Positions 6,952 through 12,918 of a stretch of 36,051 nucleotides of DNA are shown here, piece by piece. The stretch spans positions 1-36,051 of IMG/VR virus record IMGVR_UViG_3300023257_000065. One strand, written 5' to 3'. Both the position numbers and the translations under genes were made by a program. The notes beneath the pieces are model-generated. The model did not search any database. It was not told the origin of the DNA and saw nothing but the letters and a program-made list of their open reading frames with translations. Positions within the stretch are counted from its first letter, which is position 1; the number at the start of each line of letters is the position of its first letter. The stretch comes from a virus.

Positions 6952-7185
6952 GTGACCATCAAAGTGACACTAGGAGCAGACCATCAAGGTCTGCCCTGCG
7001 TGGACTGGATTGACGGTACCGAGAGGTACTGGCTTCCCCTTTGGGAGGCAGTCAGCAAGTCCATCCAAGTCGACCCGGCCACACTGAGGCCCCACGTGGA
7101 CTTCTCGAGGCCGGCATTCCGCCGACTCCCAGCCTCCGTCCTCAAGAGGCTGATAGTCGTCATCCCACCTGGGCTCGTCCTGTAG
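6952..7185 (+). CDS. Small unknown protein, GTG start
   Basis: The GTG at 6952 follows TCTAGAAAGGAGGTGATA, a near-perfect complement to a Gram-positive-type 16S 3' end. The product is 77 residues with no recognised domain. It has a patterned amphipathic first half and a Pro/Leu-rich end (VLKRLIVVIPPGLVL). Base composition is more GC-rich than the first two cassette genes. It is the last gene of the stem-loop cassette series. Confidence 0.65.
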   Translation: MTIKVTLGADHQGLPCVDWIDGTERYWLPLWEAVSKSIQVDPATLRPHVDFSRPAFRRLPASVLKRLIVVIPPGLVL

Positions 7186-7210
7186 GCACAATGAAGTGCT
7201 ACCCGGGAGA

Positions 7211-7307
7211 AAGGAGGTGCCTTGCACCACCACAACCGAATATCCACAAAACTGAATAGCCGATGTTGAGCGAAGCCCATCAGATATACACACCTAGGAG
7301 GTGTATA
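7211..7307 (+). promoter_or_regulatory. Leader with two SD-containing hairpins
   Basis: AAGGAGG (7211-7217) overlaps the hairpin GGTGC-CTT-GCACC (7216-7228); a TTG within its loop would open a 15-codon frame (7222-7269). Further on, TATACAC (7285-7291) pairs with GTGTATA (7301-7307), enclosing the SD of the gene at 7309. Both SD sites could be masked, so translational control by a protein or by RNA refolding is plausible. Confidence 0.5.
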
Positions 7308-7308
7308 C

Positions 7309-7770
7309 ATGGCTACGGCCAAGAAGGTAACATCGACACGCGTCCAGGAATTAGCCCCCGGGAACAACCACGAGGTACTGCTCGAGGAGGTTAGGGCAGG
7401 GGAGTGGGTGTCTCGGAAGGCATTCCAGAATGACTGTGGCATAGTTCCGGTCTGGGGCCAGCGCATGCTGTCCCAGGGTAGGAAGGGCATTGTCGCAGGC
7501 AAGTTGGAAGGTCGTTGGTTCGTCTCCAAGTACTTCGTGGAGAGGTACGCCAAGGAGATGGCCCAGAAGGATCTCCCGGGAATGCGGGCTACGGGCAACC
7601 ATGAGAAGCCGACCATCCGGGCGATCCGGATGGTGGGCAACATGGTGACCCAGGATGCTGACCTGGACGACACGGCGCGCGACGTCGTGTTGGAGCTGCT
7701 CCGGAAGTACAAGGAGCAGTACGACACTCGCCAGGAACTCCTGGAGGAGCTCGCCGAGCTGGACGCCTAG
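7309..7770 (+). CDS. Putative helix-turn-helix DNA-binding protein
   Basis: The ATG at 7309 follows TAGGAGG at 7 bases. The 153-residue protein has an N-terminal region reading GEWVSRKAFQND with IVPVWGQRMLSQGRKGIVAGK and GRWFVSKYFVERY, resembling MerR/excisionase-type winged helices. A C-terminal helical part carries VTQDADLDDTARDVVLELL. The layout, and especially the end (TDLDEEDRETAVAWLEVY in the other), matches the protein at 13757, so they are probable paralogues. It is likely a phage regulator or DNA-binding accessory protein. The SD lies inside a hairpin, suggesting autoregulation, which is inferred. Confidence 0.6.
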   Translation: MATAKKVTSTRVQELAPGNNHEVLLEEVRAGEWVSRKAFQNDCGIVPVWGQRMLSQGRKGIVAGKLEGRWFVSKYFVERYAKEMAQKDLPGMRATGNHEKPTIRAIRMVGNMVTQDADLDDTARDVVLELLRKYKEQYDTRQELLEELAELDA

Positions 7771-7791
7771 CAAGCGTCGAGCAGTAGCACG

Positions 7792-7817
7792 CAGGGCTTC
7801 ACTTCGGTGGAGCCCTG
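7792..7817 (+). promoter_or_regulatory. Stable TTCG-loop hairpin between genes
   Basis: CAGGGCTTCAC, TTCG and GTGGAGCCCTG form an 11-bp stem with one G-T pair and a UUCG tetraloop. Outer bases AGCGT (7773-7777) and ACGCT (7818-7822) can extend it. No T-run follows, so it may be a processing or stability element rather than a terminator. Confidence 0.65.
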
Positions 7818-7898
7818 ACGCTAATGCTTGACAACCGAATAGCAATGGATGCGGACCGCGCAGCGAGACAAGCCAACACCCGAAAGGAGGTGATGCAA

Positions 7899-8027
7899 AT
7901 GTTTCACGTGAGCGTAGGCAGCTACTTCGTAGTGCGGTCAGCCGATATCTTCTGGCTGATGGCCGTCTCGATAACCTTCCACGCACCAATCGTCCATACC
8001 TGGACTGGCGTGGAAGTCTGGAGGTAA
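7899..8027 (+). CDS. Tiny hydrophobic protein
   Basis: The ATG at 7899 is placed by CGAAAGGAGGTGATGCAA directly upstream, a very strong SD. The 42-residue product has a hydrophobic centre (IFWLMAVSITFHAPIV) that might be a weak membrane segment. Its TAA is followed within 2 bases by the next open frame, which lacks a standard start. The two may have been one gene (see findings). Confidence 0.6.
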   Translation: MFHVSVGSYFVVRSADIFWLMAVSITFHAPIVHTWTGVEVWR

Positions 8028-8029
8028 CC

Positions 8030-8269
8030 ATCGAAGCTAACGAACTGCTGGAAAGGCTACGCGGCCGCATCCAAGTGGTGCCCGGTTCCAAGGACCCCGC
8101 CAGAATCTTTTTGTACTCCTTGGGGCCACCTACAGTCGTTCCAACTTCTGGAGAGCTCCCTGCCTTGGTTACACAGAGGTATACGGAGGCTCCACACACA
8201 CCTAGATGCCGAGACTGGCTCGGCGGCCGCGATTCGATGCAGAAACTGGCAGAGAGGAGATGCAAGTGA
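8030..8269 (+). CDS. Small unknown protein with uncertain start
   Basis: The frame from 8030 codes for 79 residues beginning IEANELLERLRGRIQVVPG. The only codon well placed behind the upstream GGAGG is ATC at 8030. The first standard start is GTG at 8075, which has no SD. The TGA overlaps the next ATG at 8269, which supports this frame being translated. It may start at a rare ATC codon, start at GTG 8075, or be the second half of a frameshifted gene beginning at 7899. No domain is recognised; the C-terminus is Arg/Lys-rich. Confidence 0.45.
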   Translation: MEANELLERLRGRIQVVPGSKDPARIFLYSLGPPTVVPTSGELPALVTQRYTEAPHTPRCRDWLGGRDSMQKLAERRCK

Positions 8270-8475
8270 TGAAGAAGGTAGGTAGGACGAAACGAGTATA
8301 CAACTCAGCAGCAAACCGCCGGAGGGCGACAGCACAGCTGATCCGGTACGGGAATAACTACTTCTTAGGGTTCCGAAACATATGTGACCCGCAGCAAGAG
8401 ATACCGATGCGATTTGGGCTCAGCTACGGAGTAGCTAGTTGGGTGGGCCCAGGCGAGGTGTTACAGAATGTGTGA
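8269..8475 (+). CDS. Small basic unknown protein
   Basis: The ATG at 8269 overlaps the preceding TGA and follows GAGGAG at 9 bases; an in-frame ATG at 8260 lies within the SD region. The 68-residue product has a very basic N-terminus (MKKVGRTKRVYNSAANRRR), suggesting nucleic-acid binding, but no family is recognised. It is the last gene before the second AT-rich gap. Confidence 0.65.
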   Translation: MKKVGRTKRVYNSAANRRRATAQLIRYGNNYFLGFRNICDPQQEIPMRFGLSYGVASWVGPGEVLQNV

Positions 8476-8494
8476 GAGCGTGACAAGAGGCCGT

Positions 8495-8524
8495 GGGAGT
8501 GGAGGGTAGTTGCCCCTCACTCCC
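8495..8524 (+). terminator. Hairpin after the first small-gene cluster, possible terminator
   Basis: GGGAGTG (8495-8501) pairs with CACTCCC (8518-8524), with an inner AGGG/CCCT. It lies 20 bases after the last stop codon. The following bases are not a T-run, so termination would be weak or factor-dependent. Confidence 0.4.
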
Positions 8525-8736
8525 GTACTCAAGGTTTCCAGTTGTATCAATATATATATATATATAATTTATATAAAAATATAATAATAATAATATATTA
8601 AGTATATCTAGAGGAGGCAAATCTCAATATATTGAGAAATATAAATAAGTATAAATATATATATATATAGCTTATCTTAAAATTCTCGTATTCTCGTATT
8701 TTATTATAAACGAGAGATCTCAATATCGCTTAGGCC

Positions 8737-8771
8737 ATGAGTCAGCAAAAACAGCTGTTTTCGCTACTCAT
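8737..8771. repeat. Imperfect palindrome centred on AAAACAGCTGTTTT
   Basis: ATGAGT pairs with ACTCAT, AGC with GCT and AAAACAG with CTGTTTT, interrupted only by single-base mismatches or bulges. The symmetry suits a dimeric DNA-binding protein or a cruciform. Confidence 0.65.
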
Positions 8772-8871
8772 TGGTACCCGATCGGAGACCCAAAACAACA
8801 AACCCTCGAGCTTATACAACACTACAAGTATTCTCACTTATAATGTTCTACGAAAAGCTACCAAGAACCGG

Positions 8872-8917
8872 GCTACATTGTGGTCACGTTGTGGACACGT
8901 TGCTACCACAATGTAGC
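8872..8917. repeat. 12-bp perfect inverted repeat upstream of the first strong promoter
   Basis: GCTACATTGTGG (8872-8883) is the exact reverse complement of CCACAATGTAGC (8906-8917). The 22-base interior contains CACGTTG twice. It ends 45 bases before the -35 at 8962, a suitable position for an operator or activator site. Confidence 0.7.
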
Positions 8918-8961
8918 TGGGAAAGAGAGGAGGGAAACCCTGCCACGCACCAAAGAGAGAC

Positions 8962-8990
8962 TTGATTTTTTCGCGGTTCTGTGTTATAAT
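8962..8990 (+). promoter_or_regulatory. Strong sigma70-type early promoter 1
   Basis: TTGATT (8962-8967), a 17-base spacer and TATAAT (8985-8990) with a TGT extension. It is preceded by CAAAGAGAGAC, a box shared with the other three promoters. It drives the genes from 9011 with a leader of roughly 15 bases. Confidence 0.85.
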
Positions 8991-9010
8991 TAGATAGAAA
9001 GGAGATTAGG

Positions 9011-9304
9011 ATGTGTAACCAAGAAGGCAATAACCTGGTGGAACGACTACAGCAAGCCATAGTAGCAAGCGATACCGCCGCGCGGATAACGGAGGAGCCC
9101 GTCGTGATCGATGAAGCTGCGACGCGCACACGCAAGTACTTCGGAGTGTCCCGTTGGGAGGCCTTCCGAGATGGAGACGAGGACCCAGAGGTGGATAGGT
9201 ACCACGTAATCCAATGGCAGCTATCCGCAATGTTCCTCGCACTCCAGGTATGCAGCGAGTTCAAAGAGGAGCTCGAGAGGCTCCTTAGTAATCCGCCAGC
9301 GTAG
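9011..9304 (+). CDS. Small unknown early protein
   Basis: The ATG at 9011 follows AGAAAGGAGAT and is the first gene after promoter 1, so it should be made early and strongly. The 97-residue acidic protein seems mostly helical (LVERLQQAIVASDTAARI; LALQVCSEFKEELERLL) with a central FGVSRWEAFRDGDED. I do not recognise the family. It is separated by 42 bases from the next gene in the same operon. Confidence 0.7.
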   Translation: MCNQEGNNLVERLQQAIVASDTAARITEEPVVIDEAATRTRKYFGVSRWEAFRDGDEDPEVDRYHVIQWQLSAMFLALQVCSEFKEELERLLSNPPA

Positions 9305-9346
9305 GTACCTAGTAATGAATCACAAGGAAAGGGAGGGTAACGCAAG

Positions 9347-9550
9347 ATGCCTATCAAGTTAAAGGGAGGAAGGCTCGTTATTGGGTTCTTCGAAGGAGAA
9401 CGTGAAGAGGATGGAGCATACATCTACTGCTACGATACTGTCGAGGAAGACGATCACTGGCAGCTGATGCTCCCTCGAATTCGAATTGATCTCCCACGGC
9501 TCTACATACGTGGGAAGAAAGCAAAAGGAGGTAGCAATGCTGCAGGATGA
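9347..9550 (+). CDS. Small unknown protein
   Basis: The ATG at 9347 follows AAGGGAGGG at 9 bases. The 67 residues start with a likely beta-rich part (KLKGGRLVIGFFEGERE) and end with a basic tail (RLYIRGKKAKGG). It overlaps the next start at 9537 by 14 bases, consistent with coupled translation. No family is recognised. Confidence 0.65.
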   Translation: MPIKLKGGRLVIGFFEGEREEDGAYIYCYDTVEEDDHWQLMLPRIRIDLPRLYIRGKKAKGGSNAAG

Positions 9551-9875
9551 AGTCAAGGTAGTTGAGTTGGGGATGGATAAGATCGTGGATATAAACATAC
9601 TCCTCGATCTCATTGAGGTGTACGCCAAGAACATCGAGAACGACATCAAGGACCTCAAAGTGCAATCACACATTGAGGGAGACGTCGATGGAACAGCGTT
9701 CACGATCCTGTCATGGCCGGACCTCGAGGAGACCATCGAAGAGGTCTTCGTTGCAATCCACCGCAGCAGGGATGGTCTGGTTGAGCGGGCACTCGATGTG
9801 GGTCGACAAGATCGAGTCAACACTGCTAAGGGCCTACGACCTAGGCTCAGAGAGGAAGGTGATCTCGGATCATGA
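9537..9875 (+). CDS. Small unknown acidic protein
   Basis: The ATG at 9537 lies behind AAAAGGAGGTAGCA; the frame opens further upstream but without an SD. The 112-residue product has a helical acidic N-terminal half (KIVDINILLDLIEVYAKNI) and a basic C-terminus. Its TGA overlaps the next ATG (ATGA), which supports this frame to its end even though another frame from about 9799 also looks protein-like. No family is recognised. Confidence 0.6.
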   Translation: MLQDEVKVVELGMDKIVDINILLDLIEVYAKNIENDIKDLKVQSHIEGDVDGTAFTILSWPDLEETIEEVFVAIHRSRDGLVERALDVGRQDRVNTAKGLRPRLREEGDLGS

Positions 9876-10117
9876 TGTCACTAGAGGAGCTGCAAGAGCA
9901 GGAGGACTGGCACGTTAGCGAGTTCATCGAGAGGATCATGCGCATCCTAATGGACTAGGAACACATCCGCCACGGGATCGCTATCCAGTTTGCTGAGGAC
10001 AGAGAGGTGGACTATGAGATGATCGCGCAGGCTGGAGAGGAGGAGTGGGACAACCCCACGGATCTGCAAGCAGCGTGGCTCCGCAGGCACATCATGAACG
10101 TAATAGAGAACTACTAG
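9872..10117 (+). CDS. Small gene interrupted by an in-frame amber codon
   Basis: The ATG at 9872 opens 28 codons ending RIMRILMD, then TAG at 9956-9958. The same frame continues for 52 sense codons (EHIRHGIAIQFAEDREVDYE ... WLRRHIMNVIENY) to TAG at 10115. Both parts have the acidic, helical character of neighbouring early proteins and no other frame looks better. Possibilities are amber readthrough or suppression, a nonsense mutation or sequencing error, or a second gene starting at ATG 10018 behind AGAGGTGG. Most genes here end in TAG, so general recoding is unlikely. Confidence 0.55.
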
Positions 10118-10136
10118 GAGAGGAGAGTAACGAAAG

Positions 10137-10220
10137 ATGATAGGCAGAGTACTTAGGGTGACGAGAATAACGAGCGCGGCGAGTCGGAATGTCAACACCG
10201 TACTAGAAAACTATTTGTAG
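10137..10220 (+). CDS. Tiny basic peptide
   Basis: ATG at 10137 after GGAGAGGAGAG encodes 27 residues (MIGRVLRVTRITSAASR...). Its TAG (10218-10220) contributes the first base of the next SD. It is too short for family recognition. The spacing and SD pattern match its neighbours. Confidence 0.5.
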   Translation: MIGRVLRVTRITSAASRNVNTVLENYL

Positions 10221-10229
10221 GAGGTATAC

Positions 10230-10334
10230 ATGGAAGAACTATTTCTCGCGATAGCGTGGGCAATGGGCGTAGTTGGGGCTTCAATACTGGTGTACTCCGT
10301 GTTCGTGATAATTATGTGGAAGGTAGAGGAGTAA
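10230..10334 (+). CDS. Tiny single-pass membrane protein
   Basis: ATG at 10230 after TAGGAGG at 6 bases encodes 34 residues. Almost the whole peptide is one membrane helix (WAMGVVGASILVYSVFVII) ending in MWKVEE. It is one of three tiny membrane peptides in this early cluster (also 10706 and 10848). Role unknown; perhaps a host-membrane modifier. Confidence 0.65.
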   Translation: MEELFLAIAWAMGVVGASILVYSVFVIIMWKVEE

Positions 10335-10369
10335 TCATAGCGGTCCCGCAACGAGAGTATGAGACGGAG

Positions 10370-10681
10370 ATGCGTAAGACAGAGTTACTTAAGGTAAAGA
10401 CGATCGAGATCACCACGATGCGGAAGGTGATCTCAAGACAGTTGAGGAGCATCAATACCTATCATGGCGATGAGATCGGCACCCTCATCCCGCTGGGGTG
10501 GGCAAAGACCGAGGCGGCAAGGGGTGGAGGACCTCTCGACAAGGTAGTACTCCTTCGTACTGAGAGCGGAGAGATCATCTGGTTCTCAGACTATTCGTGT
10601 ACACTGACCGAGACCGACAAGCAACATCGAGTGATCTGGACACCGACTAATGCACCGCTAGACCAGATCTTCATAGTATGA
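10370..10681 (+). CDS. Unknown protein, start uncertain
   Basis: The frame is open from before 10256, but the best SD (AGAGGAG, 10325-10331) faces only ATC (10334) or ATA (10337). The first ATG is at 10370, giving 103 residues; the segment before it (VPQREYETE) also looks like protein. The product appears beta-rich (KVKTIEITTMRKVIS; KVVLLRTESGEIIWFSDYS) and ends ITTR-free with LDQIFIV. Not recognised. It may start at a rare AUA/AUC codon coupled to the overlapping TAA at 10332. Confidence 0.55.
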   Translation: MRKTELLKVKTIEITTMRKVISRQLRSINTYHGDEIGTLIPLGWAKTEAARGGGPLDKVVLLRTESGEIIWFSDYSCTLTETDKQHRVIWTPTNAPLDQIFIV

Positions 10682-10705
10682 AGGGAGAGGGAGGAGGAAA
10701 GGAGA

Positions 10706-10813
10706 ATGTACGAACCGCCCGAAAACGCTAGAATAGGTGAGATGATCTTACTTGTACTAGCCATTGGGGTTATTGGGGCAGCGTTTCTTTGCATCATCAC
10801 AACGTTCTTGTGA
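10706..10813 (+). CDS. Tiny single-pass membrane protein
   Basis: ATG at 10706 after GGAAAGGAGA encodes 35 residues with a short polar N-terminus (MYEPPENARIGE) and one strong membrane helix (MILLVLAIGVIGAAFLCII). No family is recognised. Confidence 0.65.
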   Translation: MYEPPENARIGEMILLVLAIGVIGAAFLCIITTFL

Positions 10814-10847
10814 TTACAAGTAGTGGGAGGGTGGGGAAAGGAGAAAC

Positions 10848-10982
10848 ATGGAGGGCGTAGGTGTTGTTAGTATCGTAGGTGCTATAGCCTTTGCGGTACT
10901 ATGTTGGAGACTGCGCGAGCTCATACGCTGGGCGAACGAGGACACACCGGACGAGGTCGGAAAGTATCTAGACCATAGCTAG
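10848..10982 (+). CDS. Tiny membrane-anchored protein with a charged tail
   Basis: ATG at 10848 after GGGGAAAGGAG encodes 44 residues. A membrane helix (VGVVSIVGAIAFAVLC) is followed by a charged amphipathic tail (WRLRELIRWANEDTPDE), probably cytoplasmic. Third membrane peptide in the cluster. Function unknown. Confidence 0.65.
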   Translation: MEGVGVVSIVGAIAFAVLCWRLRELIRWANEDTPDEVGKYLDHS

Positions 10983-11003
10983 CGGTAGAGAAAGGAGATA
11001 TAC

Positions 11004-11246
11004 ATGTCGACGCTTATACTAACGGAGTATGAGGTTCACGACCTAGCATCGGAGCTACACGCGAAGCTAAGTCAAACTGGAGAGGGTGAGCGTGTCGACC
11101 AGATAGAGATTCACCCAGACGAGGGTCGCGTATTTCCGATACCACGAGAGGAGTTCAAGGTGTGTGAGGATCTGTTGTTTGCCATCAAGGTCCTCGTTGC
11201 TCACCTGGACGCCGAGATCCATGATGTTGCAGGGTACACCTGCTAA
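11004..11246 (+). CDS. Small unknown acidic protein
   Basis: ATG at 11004 follows GAGAAAGGAGATATAC. The 80-residue product begins with an amphipathic helix (YEVHDLASELHAKLSQ), has a central short beta part (VDQIEIHPDEGRVFPI) and ends in a second helix (FKVCEDLLFAIKVLVAHLD). No family recognised. Early operon member. Confidence 0.7.
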   Translation: MSTLILTEYEVHDLASELHAKLSQTGEGERVDQIEIHPDEGRVFPIPREEFKVCEDLLFAIKVLVAHLDAEIHDVAGYTC

Positions 11247-11283
11247 GTACCCACTAAGGGCTAATCAAGAGAGGAGTAATACA

Positions 11284-11799
11284 ATGAACAAACTCGTATT
11301 AGGACCAGAGGTACTAAGAGAAAAAGATAGCGCCCTTAATGAACTGCACACTCGGTTCAGCATTGGGCAACTCGTCGATGCCGTAGCTCACTACGGTTAT
11401 GGGAACGGGGAAGAGTTCTTCGACTGGCTCGTACAGAACGGAGCCGACGACGACGGAGCGCAGGATACCGTAGACGCACTTCGACATGCTCTAGCCCATA
11501 AGATCCCAGTACCGATGATAGAGTACATGCTCTTGCGAGGACCGTGGCTGCACGCAGAGTCTCAGACCGCATCACCGGTTGCAGAGCAGGGCCTGTCCTC
11601 CGCCGTAATCGAGGACGCCTCCCGCATCCCGAAGTCCGGGTTCTCCTTGGGAAGGCACGCGGAGGTTCCCTCACCAAGTTACATAGCTGGGGTCCTGAGA
11701 GCACTTTGTAGGCCGATGTTGCCCACGTACGGTATCACGGCGCAAGAGGTCTCGGATGCTGTATGGTATAACGTCATTCGAATTGAGCCAGCACAATGA
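11284..11799 (+). CDS. Unknown early protein
   Basis: ATG at 11284 after AGAGAGGAG. The 171-residue product is mostly helical and acidic, with a Gly-rich motif HYGYGNGEEFFDWLVQNGAD in the first third and a Ser/Pro-rich linker (residues about 95-135) before a C-terminal helical part (VLRALCRPMLPTYGITAQEV). Not recognised. The stop overlaps the next start (ATGA at 11796). Confidence 0.7.
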   Translation: MNKLVLGPEVLREKDSALNELHTRFSIGQLVDAVAHYGYGNGEEFFDWLVQNGADDDGAQDTVDALRHALAHKIPVPMIEYMLLRGPWLHAESQTASPVAEQGLSSAVIEDASRIPKSGFSLGRHAEVPSPSYIAGVLRALCRPMLPTYGITAQEVSDAVWYNVIRIEPAQ

Positions 11800-11894
11800 A
11801 GGTACAGGTGAAGGTGGAGGAGGGAGTTATGGATGTTGAAATGGTTTGGTTTGCATCGACTGAAGGTCTAAGTAAGGAGGAAGGGTCAACATGA
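11796..11894 (+). CDS. Tiny coupled ORF
   Basis: ATG at 11796 overlaps the previous stop (ATGA) and its TGA overlaps the next ATG at 11891 in the same way. It encodes 32 residues (MKVQVKVEEGVMDVEMVWF...). Its last codons contain AAGGAGGAAGG, the SD of the next gene. Overlap at both ends supports translation, at least as a coupling ORF. Confidence 0.5.
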   Translation: MKVQVKVEEGVMDVEMVWFASTEGLSKEEGST

Positions 11895-12151
11895 GGTTAC
11901 TATTCTTTCACGGCATGGGAGGGAGGAACTCTCCCCACGTTGAGCATGACGTCAAGTTCGACGGCGACGTTACGAGTGAGACGAAGCAGCATCACATCAG
12001 TAACGTCGACGTTGAAGATGGTGAGGTAACCATCTACACCTCTCCGGAGTCTCGACAAGGCAGGGAGTGCTGGTACTTCACTCTCACTGAGGACGAGATG
12101 CATCTACTCTTCACGATGTACCAAGGAGCTAAAGTCGGGGGAGGGGGATAG
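11891..12151 (+). CDS. Small unknown protein
   Basis: ATG at 11891 follows AAGGAGGAAGG. The 86-residue product is His- and Asp-rich at the start (FFHGMGGRNSPHVEHDVKF) and likely beta-rich later (VEDGEVTIYTSPES; ECWYFTLTEDEMHLLF), ending in Gly residues. No family recognised. The last base of its TAG is the first base of the next GTG. Confidence 0.65.
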   Translation: MRLLFFHGMGGRNSPHVEHDVKFDGDVTSETKQHHISNVDVEDGEVTIYTSPESRQGRECWYFTLTEDEMHLLFTMYQGAKVGGGG

Positions 12152-12387
12152 TGGAATATCCTGACGAATATCTAGGGCCTCCGCCGCCGGAGTATTTGGA
12201 GAAGCTGGAACAGGAGCGGGACGAGGCCCGCGAGTGGGCTAGCCGTATGATGCGGTGGGGCAAGAGGAAGAAGAAATGGGAGCGGGTATACAAGCATCGA
12301 GCAGAGAGGAGATTGAGGCAAATCTCCTCTCTGCAGGCGGAACTGGTTGCGCTCAAAGCAAAACGGTGTGAGACGTGCAAGAGTTAG
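12151..12387 (+). CDS. Small coiled-coil protein
   Basis: The GTG at 12151 overlaps the previous TAG (TAGTG), with GGGGGAGGGGG as SD. The 78 residues begin with a Pro-rich stretch (LGPPPPEYLEKL) and continue as an almost unbroken charged helix, likely a coiled coil, ending with a CETC pair. A structural or adaptor role is possible; unrecognised. Confidence 0.65.
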   Translation: MEYPDEYLGPPPPEYLEKLEQERDEAREWASRMMRWGKRKKKWERVYKHRAERRLRQISSLQAELVALKAKRCETCKS

Positions 12388-12431
12388 GTACCTAGACCAG
12401 GTAAAGGCTCAGGTAGAGGAAGGAGATAGCT

Positions 12432-12539
12432 GTGCGCCCTGAGCCGGGTGGGAAAGCCCATAAACCAAATACATATTGCCCCATAGCGAGCCTTGCATGG
12501 GGTCCCAAAACGAAAGGAAGGTGGTGCAATGCCAGGTAA
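12432..12539 (+). CDS. Tiny basic ORF, GTG start
   Basis: GTG at 12432 follows GGAAGGAGATAGCT and encodes 35 residues rich in K, P and W (RPEPGGKAHKPNTYCP). It overlaps the next gene's start by 11 bases in another frame, and its end encodes that gene's SD. The strong SD supports translation; function unknown. Confidence 0.45.
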   Translation: MRPEPGGKAHKPNTYCPIASLAWGPKTKGRWCNAR

Positions 12540-12807
12540 GAGTTTAGTACTCCAGGCCAAGAAGGGGGACGAACCCTTCATCGACGTTGATCCCGAGTCC
12601 GACACTGTTAACGAGACCAACTATCTGACTATTAAGTTGGGCCAAGGTCAGCGGTATGATCAAGTCCGCCTAGTCAACCTGAAGCTCAAGAAGGTAGTCT
12701 ACCTACGGGATGTTCAATATGTCTACCGCTTCAGTCGGGGTCCGAACAAGCTTGTGCGGGTGACACCCACAGTCATTGCAGCACATGTCGCGGATGATCC
12801 CGAATAA
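12529..12807 (+). CDS. Small unknown protein
   Basis: The ATG at 12529 is placed by AAAGGAAGGTGGTGCA; an upstream in-frame ATG at 12493 lacks an SD. The 92-residue product looks beta-rich (NYLTIKLGQGQRYDQVRLVN; VVYLRDVQYVYRFSRG) and may be a small barrel. No family recognised. A long hairpin follows it. Confidence 0.65.
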   Translation: MPGKSLVLQAKKGDEPFIDVDPESDTVNETNYLTIKLGQGQRYDQVRLVNLKLKKVVYLRDVQYVYRFSRGPNKLVRVTPTVIAAHVADDPE

Positions 12808-12827
12808 ACTTCGGTAGTCGGTCCACG

Positions 12828-12868
12828 GTGGGGAAACATGCAACGGCGGTTTGGTTGCGTTTCCCCAC
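12828..12868 (+). promoter_or_regulatory. Long intergenic hairpin
   Basis: GTGGGGAAAC (12828-12837) pairs with GTTTCCCCAC (12859-12868); after a two-base bulge GCAAC (12840-12844) pairs with GTTGC (12854-12858), closing a 9-base loop. No T-run follows. It could be an RNase III-type processing site or a protein binding site. Confidence 0.7.
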
Positions 12869-12918
12869 TCAACCCCCGTGCAAGACGTAATTGCGGCATC
12901 ACACAAAAGGAGGACACA

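Larger units (their letters stand above)
8525..8961. other. AT-rich non-coding gap with palindromes, possible second origin or control region
   Basis: I see no supported gene here. The gap holds TA-repeat tracts, a perfect 16-base palindrome (8622-8637), a direct TTCTCGTA repeat near 8693-8708, an imperfect palindrome at 8737-8771 centred on AAAACAGCTGTTTT, and the inverted repeat at 8872-8917. Its composition resembles the divergent region at 5.4-5.7 kb. An origin, a phage-protein binding region or a structured RNA are all possible. Confidence 0.5.

Noticed and set aside
7351-8265. Long minus-strand ORF of about 300 codons
   Set aside because: It is antisense to several plus-strand genes with strong SD sites, and its composition (Ser/Arg/Leu-rich) is typical of a shadow frame.
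8541-8670. TA-repeat tracts as coding or transposon ends
   Set aside because: No frame of useful length and no terminal inverted repeats with a transposase; treated as an AT-rich control region.
9798-9918. Alternative frame with protein-like text (KIESTLLRAYDLGSERKV) suggesting a frameshift in the gene at 9537
   Set aside because: The main frame ends in a standard ATGA overlap with the next gene, which is better evidence; the alternative frame has no SD and ends inside the next gene.
9956-10117. Genome-wide amber reassignment
   Set aside because: Many genes here end in TAG at positions supported by the overlapping or adjacent next start, so TAG works as a normal stop.
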